A stretch of 64,000 nucleotides of DNA from Nageia nagi. Taxonomy: Eukaryota; Pinophyta. Both the position numbers and the translations under genes were made by a program. A model generated the notes under the pieces. It had not been told where the DNA came from. It was given only the letters and a program-made list of their open reading frames with translations, and ran no database searches. Below are positions 21,986 to 32,983 of the stretch, one piece after another; position 1 is the first letter of the stretch; each line of letters starts with the position of its first letter. The stretch is taken from contig JBITNC010000001.1 of NCBI GenBank assembly GCA_050084985.1, positions 83,390,001-83,454,000 of the forward strand, in the 5' to 3' direction.

Positions 21986-23079
21986 TATATATATTGAATT
22001 ATGCACCTAAAATGCAATTTAGCTAGATAAATCATTCAACATAATAAATCAGAACACATTCAATATTACACATCAATAATAATATAGATATTATATTCAA
22101 AAAAGATTTTGATGAAATTTAATACAATAAAAGATTGTTATCGATCTGTATGAATCGGTATCGATTGATGATGGATCGATAATGATCATATGGATTGACA
22201 ATGATTGACATATGGATCGATAGCAATCAATGGTCTCCACTATTATTATGCTTTTTGTGAACTTTTGGCTTTTGTCATCGATATGAGAAATCACCGTCGA
22301 CCGATCTCTAAATTGTTGATGATTTATGGCACTATAGTGAACTTTTTGCAAAATTTTGAAATGTTGGTATCTCTTCCTGGTTGTTCTCCTTCACGCTTAC
22401 TTCTATCGTTCTTTTCTTGTATTGACCCTACACACAAAAAATGAATGAAACATCAAAACATACCTGCTAATACATATGAATCAGAAGTAAATAACATAAT
22501 ATTAAAATATACTTGATTGTAGATTTGTTATGATCAAGCTTCCAATATTTGCTAACAAACTTCTGGTTTAATTCTGATAGAGCTTTGCTATAGTAAAATT
22601 GAGTCCCTTTGTTCACATACAGAGCTTATATTTATAAGCTCAATAGTTTGTTATTCATTTGTTTTGTTATCACAAGATTCCAGGTAACATCTTGTATTAA
22701 TTTTTGAGGTGTTATTATCTCAAATCTGCATCCATAATTCTAAATTGTGCATGCTAGGCTATTCTGGGCTTAGATTTGTCTGTTTCTAGATTATTCAAGG
22801 ATCATCAATGATCGTACTGGATCATCAACAATTATTTAGTAATTTTTATACTAATATTAGAATGATTGCCCAATGGTCATTTTTTAATGAAAAGGGGTCA
22901 TATGACCACTCATTTTGCATCTACTTGAAAATATCTATCTAATAATAAAGTTTTAAAGCTTGTTTGAGGTTTGTATAAGGATTTATGATTATTCTAATGT
23001 GCTATATGATAAAAAGATACTTATTTTATTTATTTATATGTTGTTAAACTAAATGTAAGGTTTATTTTGAGTGTCTACA
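21986..23079 (-). repeat. 3' LTR of inner element (1094 bp)
   Basis: Matches 32984-34076 throughout with scattered, mostly transition differences. On the minus strand it starts TGTAGACACTC and ends ATATATA (CA decayed here, kept in the other copy). It contains many ATCGAT/GATC-rich phrases at 22140-22330 and 22790-22850. Confidence 0.95.
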
Positions 23080-23093
23080 TTTTGCCCCGTTTT
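23080..23093 (-). other. Polypurine tract of inner element
   Basis: The minus strand reads AAAACGGGGCAAAA just before the 3' LTR TGTAGACA. Confidence 0.75.
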
Positions 23094-23632
23094 GAATTAT
23101 CAACCGAAGATGAGGTTGATAGTTTCAAAAAATATATAATGAGAAGATTTGTTATTTGATTATATGTTGCTACTTTTCTATGATATAAGTTTTGACTCAA
23201 TTTCTCAGATGAATCAAAATTTTAATTTATCAAATTATGATAAAATGTGATTTCCTTTAACATTTGATATAGTTTTGAAAATAAATTTGAATATAATTCA
23301 GAAGTGACTATTTTCGGTATGATGATGTATTGAGCTTGTGTGATAGTTACATGACATTTTTGTTATGTCATTTTGCATGTCTAAGCGCACCTATACCATA
23401 TAAGTTTTCTTTAGTATATGAATTTTAATGGTGTTATCCTTTGTCTTGACAATAGGGTTTCAAGATGATCTCCTGTAACAAGGATACATCACATTTTATC
23501 TCCTTTGATATTTGTAAATATTAACGATATTTTTAAGAAATATCATCAGAATCCTTTTTTTTATATATAAAGCTTAAGATCTTCTAGTGGAATATAATTA
23601 TAGCTTCTCTGAATCAAAACTTATTATATATA

Positions 23633-23650
23633 TATATATATATATATATT
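23633..23650. repeat. TA microsatellite
   Basis: Uninterrupted TA dinucleotide repeats inside the 3' region of the inner element. Confidence 0.95.
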
Positions 23651-25500
23651 TTCATCATCTGGTGTTGTCATGAGGATAGTCCTTGCCATGACTAAATATG
23701 ATTTTTTAACTTTTACAATTGATACATTTTGAAAATGATATTGTAATACATCAAAACTACACTTGTGTCAATCTCCATACTATGTGCTGTTTATGGTAGT
23801 TGCATGATAAGAATCTAATTTGTCTCTGCATACCGAAGCTAGTATGTGATGGTAAGCTTATTTGATGTATACAATTTTGAGATAGTAATGTTGTATATCA
23901 AAACTTCACTTGTGTTTATCTCCATACTGTGTGCTATTTATGGCAGTTGCATGACAAGACTCTAGTTTGTCTCCATATGCTGAAGCGAGTATGTGATAGG
24001 AAGCTTGTTTTGTATATACAAGTCATCTTTCATTTTTCTCTGCTTTTGACCCAGCAGAATGGGTTTTGTGATGATCTTTTGCATAATTCTTTTAGAATCA
24101 TATTGAGCATAAATATCTTATTTTAGGTTATAAGTAATTTTAATTACCTTAACCGTGAGTAGACACATAACTTTCGATTTTGTAATTAACAATGTTTTGG
24201 GTACATTTTAAGAGAGATGTAGCCATGGTCTTACTATGTGATCGTAGGCTTACTTTGATTGTGGTGCTGATCTTAGCATTATGGCCCCTTTTGAACTGAC
24301 TAATAATGTCAGTGATGATGATGATAGACTATTTAAAAAACTAATACATATTAGCTAATGAACAAGTACGATGAATGTACAAATGATTCTAACCTTATTG
24401 TTTTAATCATTTATTGGTGAACATAAGGTTTGATTTTAGGTCATGGGAAATTGTATTTACCCCAATTATCCAAGTATGATTTCATGAGCTTTGCAATTGA
24501 AGTATTTTGAAAACACATTGGTTGTACACCAAATAGGTAATAAAGGCTTGTTTCCATATATCATTACATGGGTGTCTTGTGTTTATCCCAAGGGAATGTA
24601 TGGAGCCGAGTCAAGTATATGACATGAAGTCCCCTTTATGTGCACTAATTTGAATTTTGATTATTGTATTATTAATCTAGAAGAATAGGCTTTACAAAAA
24701 TCATTAGAATCATGTTTTTTGATGACTAGGGTTTCCTGAATACATATAACAATAAGTGATGACTAAATATGCATAACATGACATATGATTTGAACTAGGA
24801 AGTTCGTGATTCATTGTAAGATCATAAACAATAAATGGTGTTTGTCCTATCAAGGATTCATGATGAAATTATTTATAATCGAGTTTGCATGTTTATTTGG
24901 TTATCTTTTATTATTATTATTATTTTTGGCATGATGTGGTGAGCAAACATAGTCATGTATCTTAAGAAGATACAAACAAACTAATATGTTATCATTGTAT
25001 ACTTATACAAATACCACTAGACTCATAAGTAGGTGATAATATACTTGAGGTTGGTAAGTGGTTAAGTCAAGACTCATACACTTGAGTTTATCAACTTATG
25101 TACGAATATTTTAAATCTTGATTTTGTTGGTTGATGGTAGAGGCAAATGATTTGCTTTGGGTCATGGACAATCATAGTTGCCCCAAATTATGATCAAACA
25201 TAAAGTTTTTGAATTTTTGCAATCAAAGTATTTTGAAAATAAGTTCTACATTTTACTAAGTACTCATGCTTGTCTACAAGTGCTATTTAATGGAACACTT
25301 TATTCCATAGGCTCTATGCCATTAGCATGTATGTGATGTGGAGTCCTTTCAAAGTAGATAACATTTTAATGTTTGAAAATTCTGCTATTTGCCCCAGCAG
25401 AATGGGTTTCATTATCATTTCTTGCAAAAATCATTAGAAACATGTTTTTCCATGATTGGGGTTTTTTGTTGAACAAGACTTGAAAACAATACAAATGCAT
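23640..25500. repeat. Degenerate long-period tandem repeat (about 0.73-0.78 kb)
   Basis: Landmarks recur in the same order: TTGCAAT or similar followed by GTATTTTGAAAA at about 23721, 24497 and 25224; a phrase with CCAGCAGAATGGGTTT at about 24050 and 25393; AAAAATCATTAGAA with ATGTTTTT at about 24695 and 25425. Within the first unit a closer pair with 147-bp spacing (from about 23749 and 23896) shares ACTTGTGT and ATCTCCATACT. Copies are well diverged, so the array is old. Confidence 0.65.
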
Positions 25501-25924
25501 TCTACCTCATTTATCGAGATGGTGATACAAAATCAAGTTTGCTACAAATATTGACATAATGATAGATGATATATATTATGTATTTTGTTATTCATTCTTA
25601 AGAAATTTAAAAGCATGATTATTAAACTTTAATCATGAACTTACTTTGATGTGCTACACATCGATGGTGTATCTCTAAGTTCAAATAAATACTTCGATTA
25701 TTGTTATTAGTTTTATTGTTATTTCAATCATCGATGTTGATTTTGATATTCTTAAATATCTTCAAATTTAAGGATAATGATTTGAAAAATTGCATTATTA
25801 GATTGTATCATTTACCAAACTTGGATACTAATACTTTTTATTTTATGATAACATGTACAAAGGATATGGAACAAGATGTAACACACATTCAATTTATGGG
25901 TAGATGATAATGAATGGAAAGGGG

Positions 25925-26300
25925 AGAAGAACATCGACTTCCAATTCAAAGGGAAGAGCAATTTCTTACTCTTGATACCAAGGAATGATGGAAGCTATTA
26001 AATTTAATGATGTTCTAAGAGGGTGAAATGAATGGAATATGATAGGCAAAGAACATTGACTTCCATTTCAATGGGAAGAACAATTTCTTATTCTTGATCC
26101 CAAAGAATAATGGAAGCTATGAAATTTAACAATGTTCTAGGGTTGACTTTTATCAATCTACTAAGGGCAATTTCTTGCTTAAACTTGTAGATAAGAATAG
26201 AAGCAAAAGGTTTTAACAATAACAATATTGACTCCCATATTAATGGTGAGAGCAATTACTCGCTCTTTTTCTCAAATAATATGGAAGCACCTCCAATTTA
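25925..26300. repeat. Imperfect repeat of about 122 bp
   Basis: Units at 25929 and 26051 begin GAACATCGACTTCCA and GAACATTGACTTCCA and share GGGAAGA-CAATTTCTTA-TCTTGAT and ATGGAAGCTAT. A more distant third copy starts near 26222 (AATATTGACTCCCAT). They belong to the non-coding 3' region of the inner element. Confidence 0.8.
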
Positions 26301-27807
26301 ACAATCGATAAAGATAGATTAGAAAATATATGGATGTTGGATAATAAAATATGAAAGTTGGTATAGTATAATGTGTATGGGGTGGTGGATGTTAATATGA
26401 AAATAGTATAAACAAATGAATATACATAGGATGTATTGAGTATTTAGAGAGATAAACTAATCAACTCATCAAGGCATTGATAAATATAAGTGTAATATTA
26501 ATTACTATGTAATAATAAATAGTATGGGATGGAGGCATGGGATGATGAAGAAATGTACTGATCATAATATTCAAGTTGACCATATTAACCAATCACCATT
26601 AGATTTTTCCTTCTTTAGATGATATAAAACAAAGTCATGATGTTCTCAAAATTATCATAGACTCATGTGTGTGCAATGATGTTTATTTCCATCTCTAGAC
26701 AATCTCAAACTAAATGTCACAAGAGCATAAAATATATAAGCTAGTTCATCCATATGAAACATATAGAGGTCCATAAGAAAGAAGGTTGCTAACCAATATG
26801 GACATGCCGCCACTCATAAGGTATGCCCCATTACCAGATAGGCATCCATAGCCCTGATGAGGATTAACCCCTCGATCCCGCTACAACCTTGCTCTACTGC
26901 CAATCAGGCATCCATAGCCCCAGTAGAGGATATTGTAATCACCCAAGAATCATTGATATGATGTAGTAATTTTTTTTTGTTTTGACTTTTATCATCTCTT
27001 TTCACCTCTTCTTTCTTTTTTTTTTAACTATCAAATGATTCTTGGGTTCGAGATGAAGCAAATAATAGGATGAACATGTAATACTTTTGCTCAAAATCAT
27101 GCTCTTGTAACACCACATTCTTGACTATTTTAAGATTATTTAAATGTGAAGATGTGTATGAGTCTGTAATAACCTTAAGTGTATCATAGTCATGTTTGTT
27201 TATGATCCAAAGTTTCAAAAATTTCATGATGAAGGTTGGTAAAGTCAATAAGAATATTAATTTTATTTCTTTTACAATAAGTATTAAACATATTTGTATA
27301 ATGGTATGGGAGTGATCATAGATAATGTATAGTATATATGCCTTGATGAATTGTTAGAATATAATCTAATACTCAAATATTCCAACATAATGGGGGATGA
27401 ATATGAGGTGGAAAAAGGGGAAGACATGGAAATGCAATAAACATATTATAACCTATTTCAAAATCAGATATGATCATTTTAGTTTTTTAATCATATTTTA
27501 ATGTTTGTGTGATTTCTAAATCATTTTTTGATGATTTTTTTTTTTTTAAATATGATGGAGGGCAACTGCCTCAATGTGATCTATGTAAAACATGAGGAGA
27601 TCAAAAGTAAGATGGGGGGCGACTACTCCAATGTGAATGATGTGAAGGAGATTGAATATCCTTATGTAAATAACATAATTCATCATTGTTTAATTGTATG
27701 GAATGTATGTATGTATTTTGTAGATTATGTAAATTGTTATTTATCAATAAAGGTATATCTACTTCAAATCATATATCATCCATCAAATCATGAAAGGCAT
27801 GATTTAA

Positions 27808-28065
27808 TTAGTGGCAATGTTTAGTATCATGCCCCAATTGATGATGATAAACATGATGTCCATACTTATCGTATTTTATTGACTTAGGCTTTAGGTTTTC
27901 TTTCATTATATGATCTACCACCCTCTTAGGTTGTTTCGATGATTGCATTCCATCATTGTAATCATCTTTGGATTTTAATTCCCATCTCATATATTTATGA
28001 TTATTCCCTTGCCTAGTAGAGATGGATGATGATTTCCCCTTTGACTTTTGCATAGGAGGTTTCAT
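27808..28065 (-). pseudogene. Post-protease segment with second zinc-knuckle-like motif
   Basis: An 85-residue, Lys-rich open stretch ends VYHHQLGHDTKHCH. Spacing equals the gag knuckle of the same element (CNYHHQRGHSIKNC at about 28880), sharing YHHQ, GH, K and the last Cys, but the first Cys position is His. It lies downstream of protease, where no knuckle is expected. It may be a duplicated gag fragment or the rest of another insertion. No other domain is seen. Confidence 0.55.
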
Positions 28066-28084
28066 TTTTGATTATTTTGTAATA

Positions 28085-28510
28085 TTATAATGTGAGTATG
28101 GATTTTCATCTCTTCGTACACAATAGAGTACTCCCTCATGAATGTATTTTAGACAACCATGAAATGTATATGGGACACATTCCATTTCTTGAATCCATGG
28201 TCTACCTAAAAGATATTATATTGTTCAATGTTTCCTTCGATGATGTAATGATGTTTGTATCATCTTACATCCAATGGTGATGGGTAACACTATCGACCCT
28301 ATTGTTGAACATAAGGCATTATTAAATGCCTTTATTTGTAATGATGGTAAAGAAATATGAGAGAAGGGAAGATTCAATTTGTGATATGCTGATGTAGATA
28401 TGAATTGACATCTGACCCTTCATCTATTAATATCCTCTTAATAATTTTACCATTTACTTTTCCGATGACATGGAGAGGTGGATCTAACCCTTGAGGTACC
28501 TTGTTTGGTT
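28085..28510 (-). pseudogene. Aspartic protease of inner element
   Basis: The minus strand reads LDPPLHVIGKVNGKIIKRIL directly followed by IDEGSDVN, the retropepsin active site with catalytic Asp kept (usual form IDGGSSVN). After a frameshift it continues IFLGRPWIQEMECVPYTFHG and CLKYIHEGVLYCV, matching the end of Tat-type proteases (compare LGRPWIDDMDGVASMLHRC in the surrounding element). The frame is different from gag, with stops between. Confidence 0.85.
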
Positions 28511-28606
28511 GTCCCTCATGGTCATAAAAGAAATTATAGGCTGATGTATCAATGGAGGAACTTGCATTTTGGATTTTTGATTATATGATATATCAATTTG
28601 TTTTTC

Positions 28607-29812
28607 TTATATGTTTTGAGTTCCAGTATCAACTCCAACTATTCTTATAATAGGTTGATTACTTGGATTCCAAGTGGGTGTCACCTGACTGTAATTATGT
28701 ACAATAGATACCATATTTACTTGATATGAAGGAAGTGAGTCTTGATAATTTTTTAAATTTTGATCTGAAATAGAAGTATGGTCTTCAACTTCCAAGTTAT
28801 TATCTTGGATTGAATTTTGAGTTTTATTTTTGGATGCTAGACAATTTTTTATACTATGACCTCTTTGATGGTGATAATTACAATACTCATTTTTGTTATA
28901 TTTTTCTTTTCTCATAATTTTTATTTCACCGTATTTAATCTTGACCTTCTCAATTATAACTGCCTGAGCAATAACTTCTTTGAGAGTATTATATTGTTGG
29001 ATTTGTAATATACTAGCTATAGGCCTTAAACGATTTTGACTAAATAATTTAACTAACTCCTCCTGAGGTAAAGTATAGGGCATGCCATAGAGTATATCCC
29101 TCCATTGTGAAACAAAGTCAACAATTGATTCATTCTAATATTGTTTTAGTTCTACAAAATCCATAATAGAAGATTCCTCTTTGATATAAATCCTAAAATG
29201 TTGTAAAAACACATTTGTTGATTGAGGAAATGAATAAATACTATGTCGTGGTAAATTATTATACCATTCTAAGGCTTGGGCTGCAAGCATCATGAGGAAT
29301 AAATGTATCATCAAGTCCTCATAGTTAGAAATTAGGTAATTTGAAAACTTAAACCACCTTAAATGTTCCTTAGGATCCTTATTTCTTGTAAAAGGAATTA
29401 TCTTGGGCATTTCAATGTTGTAAGGTAATTTCTTCTTAGGGACACTTGGATGAATGGGTTCATTGCAAATATTATCATATGTCAACTTCTTGAACCTTGA
29501 TATGTTCATTTCTTTATTCATGAAATCTTTCATGAAATATTCTAATTCTTTATCTATCCAACTACCCTGAGGATGTTTTCGGTATCTTCTATGATTGGTA
29601 TTTCTTTCTGACTTTAGGTTTGAATTATAAGATTCATCATCAAAAGGAGATCTTGATAACAATGATGAAAATGATAATGATGGAAGATTAGAAGGTAAAT
29701 TATGCCCTTGCATTGGATTTCTAAGAATTGTAGATGGTTGTGCTTTATTTTGTTGAGACTTCCCATGAAGTAACCAACTATCTCGAACTTCTTGTTTTAC
29801 CTTATCAAAAAT
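28607..29812 (-). pseudogene. gag of inner element, in frame with ORF1
   Basis: Gag core: IEMPKIIPFTRNKDPKEHLR, WFKFSNYLISNYEDLM, AAQALEWYNNLPRHSIYSFP and FLQHFRIYI. After a single stop at 29135-29137 it continues in the same frame with PYTLPQEELVKLFSQ, a linker, and the knuckle YCNYHHQRGHSIKNC, ending at 28607. Upstream a single TAA at 29813-29815 divides it from ORF1, again without frame change (33 codons to the Met at 29713). So ORF1-gag was one polyprotein of about 970 codons. Gag would form the particle and bind RNA. Confidence 0.92.
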
Positions 29813-31516
29813 TTATCGTTGTTTGTCAAGATCTTGCTTTTTTTTTTCTTTAAGTTCTATATTCTTTTCTTTAATTTTGGCTTCCTCTTCTAACTTACTT
29901 TGAACATCTTCATATCTTTTACTAAAGTTTATAGTTTCTTCATAATCTCTCTCTATGTGTTTTCTCTTTGCCTCCAACTCTGCAAAAGAGGGTATCTCTC
30001 CTACCCTAAATTGTTTAGCTAAAGCTTTTCTAAATTTTTCTTGTGATGAGGGTTTCTCATAGGAGTAAGGATCATAGAAGAATTTGTTTAAGATCTTATA
30101 TTGAGGAGTTGTTTGCGAGGTTCTTACTGAATACAAGGTCATTCTATCAAAATCTTCCATACAAGACCTAGCCCTATGAAGTGTTTTTTGATAGGTGGGG
30201 TCAGTTATCCTAGCTTGTGAAGAGGGGCTTTGAGGTTGATAATCTAAGCTCTCAAGAGGCAATTCTCTTTTTTGATTAGAGTAAGAGTTTTGATATCTCC
30301 ATACTTGGTAATTAAGAGGTGATGATAGTTGCACCCAAGCTTGACTCTTTTGGTTTGCATAGGTTTTTACATCATGCTTTTGTCTCATCTCTTCTTGTCT
30401 CATTTTGTCAATAAACTCATTGAAGGTTTTGTCATGTTGATCATGAGAAGAACATGCTTGTTGTTGTTTATGGGATTCCCTTTGCAAAATATTCTTATCT
30501 TTTTCATCATAGAAAATATTCCTAAGTAATTTATTTGTTGTAGGGCTATCTTCTTTATCACATTCCCAATTTTTCATCAAGCTAGTTTGATGTTTTGAAG
30601 GTATTTTTAGTGGGTTCAAACAACATTCATCCTCATAAAACTTTGTATCATTATCATGATGTGTTGTTTCACCACATAGATGTTCATTCCTAAGCTCATG
30701 TGTGTTAGCTTTGGAAATTTTGTTTTTATATTTTTCATTTCTTTGTGATTGAAATTCTTGAGATTTAATAATACAATCTATGGATTTTTTAATTCTTATG
30801 TGAGGCTCTCCAATTTCTACGTGTGATGAGAATGAACAAGTTTCATCCTTGAACTCAAGAATATTATGAGATTCATGGGGATCAATAGAAGGTCTGGTAG
30901 CCTCTAGAAGGGGAGGAGAATGAAATTGCATTTCTGAGGAATGCTCTGAAAGGTCTTCAAGATTCATATCAAGCTCCTCTTCTTTAATATCATATTCATC
31001 CCAAGGTTGGGGTGAAGACATCATGGTATCTAACTCTAGGAGGTCATATGATTTAGCATAGGATGTTGCACCAAGGCCTTTGGCATTAATACTCAATTCA
31101 TCTCTTAGCAAATTGGATTCATTAGGTTCGATAGTCTCGGAAGGAGATGCGCAACAAGATTTTAATTCGATGAGATGTGTCGATGAGTTTTCAATCTTTA
31201 TGATGGGCTCATTATTTTTAGTGTCAAACTCATCCCATGATGAGGGTGAAGGAATGGAAGAACTATACTCTAGCTCTTCATGGGATCTAACAAGGCTCTT
31301 TGAGGATTGAAGAAGAGGTATGGTACATTGTTCTATCTCTGTTAAGTATGATAAAAGCTTTTCAATGTCAATATAAAAATCATTCTTCATGACCTTTGAA
31401 GTAGAATAAGTATCTAAGGTTGTCTTGGCAAGATGTGACCATAGTCTTTGTATTTTTGGTTTTACTTTGACAGAAAAAGGAACATAATTTAAAATTTCAA
31501 CCAAGACAAATCTCAT
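29813..31516 (-). CDS. ORF1: long N-terminal extension upstream of gag
   Basis: An open frame of 567 codons, the longest in the window, on the AT-rich minus strand. It starts at ATG 31516, about 1.45 kb after the PBS. No known enzymatic domain is recognised. It is rich in Ser, Glu and Lys. A motif occurs twice (SPSSWDEFD near residue 95 and SPQPWDEYD near residue 170), each followed by acidic residues. The last 60 residues, from SFAELEAKRKHIERDYEE, are strongly charged and likely coiled coil. The TAA at its end is followed in frame by gag. An ORF of unknown role at this place is known from Ogre/Tat elements. Survival of so long a frame suggests recent loss of function or constraint. Confidence 0.75.
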   Translation of the reverse strand: MRFVLVEILNYVPFSVKVKPKIQRLWSHLAKTTLDTYSTSKVMKNDFYIDIEKLLSYLTEIEQCTIPLLQSSKSLVRSHEELEYSSSIPSPSSWDEFDTKNNEPIIKIENSSTHLIELKSCCASPSETIEPNESNLLRDELSINAKGLGATSYAKSYDLLELDTMMSSPQPWDEYDIKEEELDMNLEDLSEHSSEMQFHSPPLLEATRPSIDPHESHNILEFKDETCSFSSHVEIGEPHIRIKKSIDCIIKSQEFQSQRNEKYKNKISKANTHELRNEHLCGETTHHDNDTKFYEDECCLNPLKIPSKHQTSLMKNWECDKEDSPTTNKLLRNIFYDEKDKNILQRESHKQQQACSSHDQHDKTFNEFIDKMRQEEMRQKHDVKTYANQKSQAWVQLSSPLNYQVWRYQNSYSNQKRELPLESLDYQPQSPSSQARITDPTYQKTLHRARSCMEDFDRMTLYSVRTSQTTPQYKILNKFFYDPYSYEKPSSQEKFRKALAKQFRVGEIPSFAELEAKRKHIERDYEETINFSKRYEDVQSKLEEEAKIKEKNIELKEKKKQDLDKQR

Positions 31517-32960
31517 AATGATAAAATTCCTTTAAGGCCTTATGAAATGCATTTAAATAAGTAAAATACATTTATGCATACTACCCTCCCAAACATTCAT
31601 GTCCATTTACTTATCTTATTTTAATGTGATACAATCAAAAGTTTATTTTAAGTGAATCTTGACCTTAATAAACCCTGCTGTTCTTTTTAATTATAATGTG
31701 ATTCATTATCCAACCTTTTAATGATGTTCATTAACTCCTTCCAGGTGTGGAAGTTTTATATGTGATAAATTTCCTCTTCTTACTAGTCACATATCTCTTC
31801 GACCTCCAATGGAGTGGTAAGAGCAAACTTAGTAAAAAGCCATTAAGTGTAGATAAATTAATTAAGTGAGGTTCAATTACTCCTCCAAGAGTCACATATC
31901 CCTTCGACCTCTAATGGAGTGGTAAGGGCAGACATCTTTAAGAGTGTTAATGTGAAGTATATTTCCAAATAAGATGTGAATAAATTTTACCTCTTTCACT
32001 TAACTTATTTCTGATCACTTAGGATCGCTTGAAACACAAAAGTGAGAGCATACTTTGTTAAGTGAAAGTACTTAGTGTATTCAAATCCATCCAATTCATT
32101 AACCTTTTAATATGATTTATACTACCCAAAAACCTGATTTATTTCCTTAAGTTCATTCATTTTAATGTGATTCATTTACTCCTTCCAATTATGGAAGTAT
32201 TATGTGTAATAAATTACCTCCTCTTACTAGTCACATATCCCTTTGACCTCCAATGGAGTGGTAAGGGCAGACTTGGTAAGGGGTCATTATGTGTAGATAA
32301 ATTAACCAAATTAATGATAGTGTGAATGTGAAAAAAAAGAAGAATTAATTACTCCTTATTATCAAGTCTATTATGGTCACCTTAGATTGCACAAAGCGCA
32401 AAGGGAGAGCATAAGTAGACAAGATAAAAAGTATTAACGTGTATGTACCCTTCACCCAAAACATGAAAATAAATACATAACATTATACATAAAATAAATT
32501 AATAAAAAATATGCATTTAATCTTTTCTACCCATTCTTATATGCATTCTAGGCAAAGAAATCACATTCAAAAGTATCCTTCTATTTTAACAATATATTAT
32601 ATATTTTATTTTATTTTTTTAGAAATAACAAAAGGAGACAAAATGACCTGGAATATGAGTTGCCAATGTTTAAATAGAGATCACTAGCATTTCTGCAATA
32701 GATTTCCAATTTTACAGAGATCATTGATGATTTTACAGCTATCATTGACAATTTTATAGAGATCGTTGACGATAGAGATCATTGGCGATTATGGTACGAT
32801 CGTCGATGATCCAGAAAAACACAAAAAAACAAAAACAAAGACAATAGATGAAATAGATTAAGTTAGTTTATAATTCTACAAGATGCAAATAGATTTAAAA
32901 ATATAACCAAAATAATATGCAATTGATCCTATTTTGCTCAATTCTCTGAATGCATGCAAG
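31517..32960 (-). other. Leader of inner element with repeats
   Basis: Non-coding leader between PBS and ORF1. A block around AGTCACATAT-CCCTTCGACCT and AATGGAGTGGTAAG-GCA occurs at 31786, 31890 and 32229. The longer segment holding it, starting with ACTCCTTCCA near 31733 and 32178, recurs at about 445 bp. At 32690-32820 phrases such as GATCATTGATGATTTTA and GATCGTTGACGATAG repeat, echoing motifs in the LTR. Confidence 0.75.
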
Positions 32961-32980
32961 GGGCCCTCCTTCTAGTGCCA
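32961..32980 (-). other. Candidate PBS of inner element
   Basis: The minus strand reads TGGCACTAGAAGGAGGG three bases after the 5' LTR end. It begins with TGG as required to pair with a tRNA CCA end. I cannot name the tRNA; it is not the initiator Met type. Confidence 0.6.
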
Positions 32981-32983
32981 GAT

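Larger units (their letters stand above)
23094..27800 (-). other. Non-coding 3' region of inner element, repeat-rich
   Basis: About 4.7 kb lies where RT and integrase would be expected, with no ORF over 100 codons and no pol motif on either strand. It holds a TA microsatellite, long-period degenerate repeats (23640-25500), a 122-bp repeat family (25925-26300) and a short duplicated phrase GGCATCCATAGCCC (about 26844 and 26906). At about 27553 and 27611 a phrase beginning GATGGAGGGCAACT / GATGGGGGGCGACT is duplicated with a period near 57 bp. The plus-strand ORF 27528-27824 crosses this duplication and looks accidental. Confidence 0.7.

Noticed and set aside
27528-27824. 98-codon plus-strand ORF
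   Set aside because: It spans a short tandem duplication in a non-coding region, has no homologous domain, and runs opposite to the element's coding strand.
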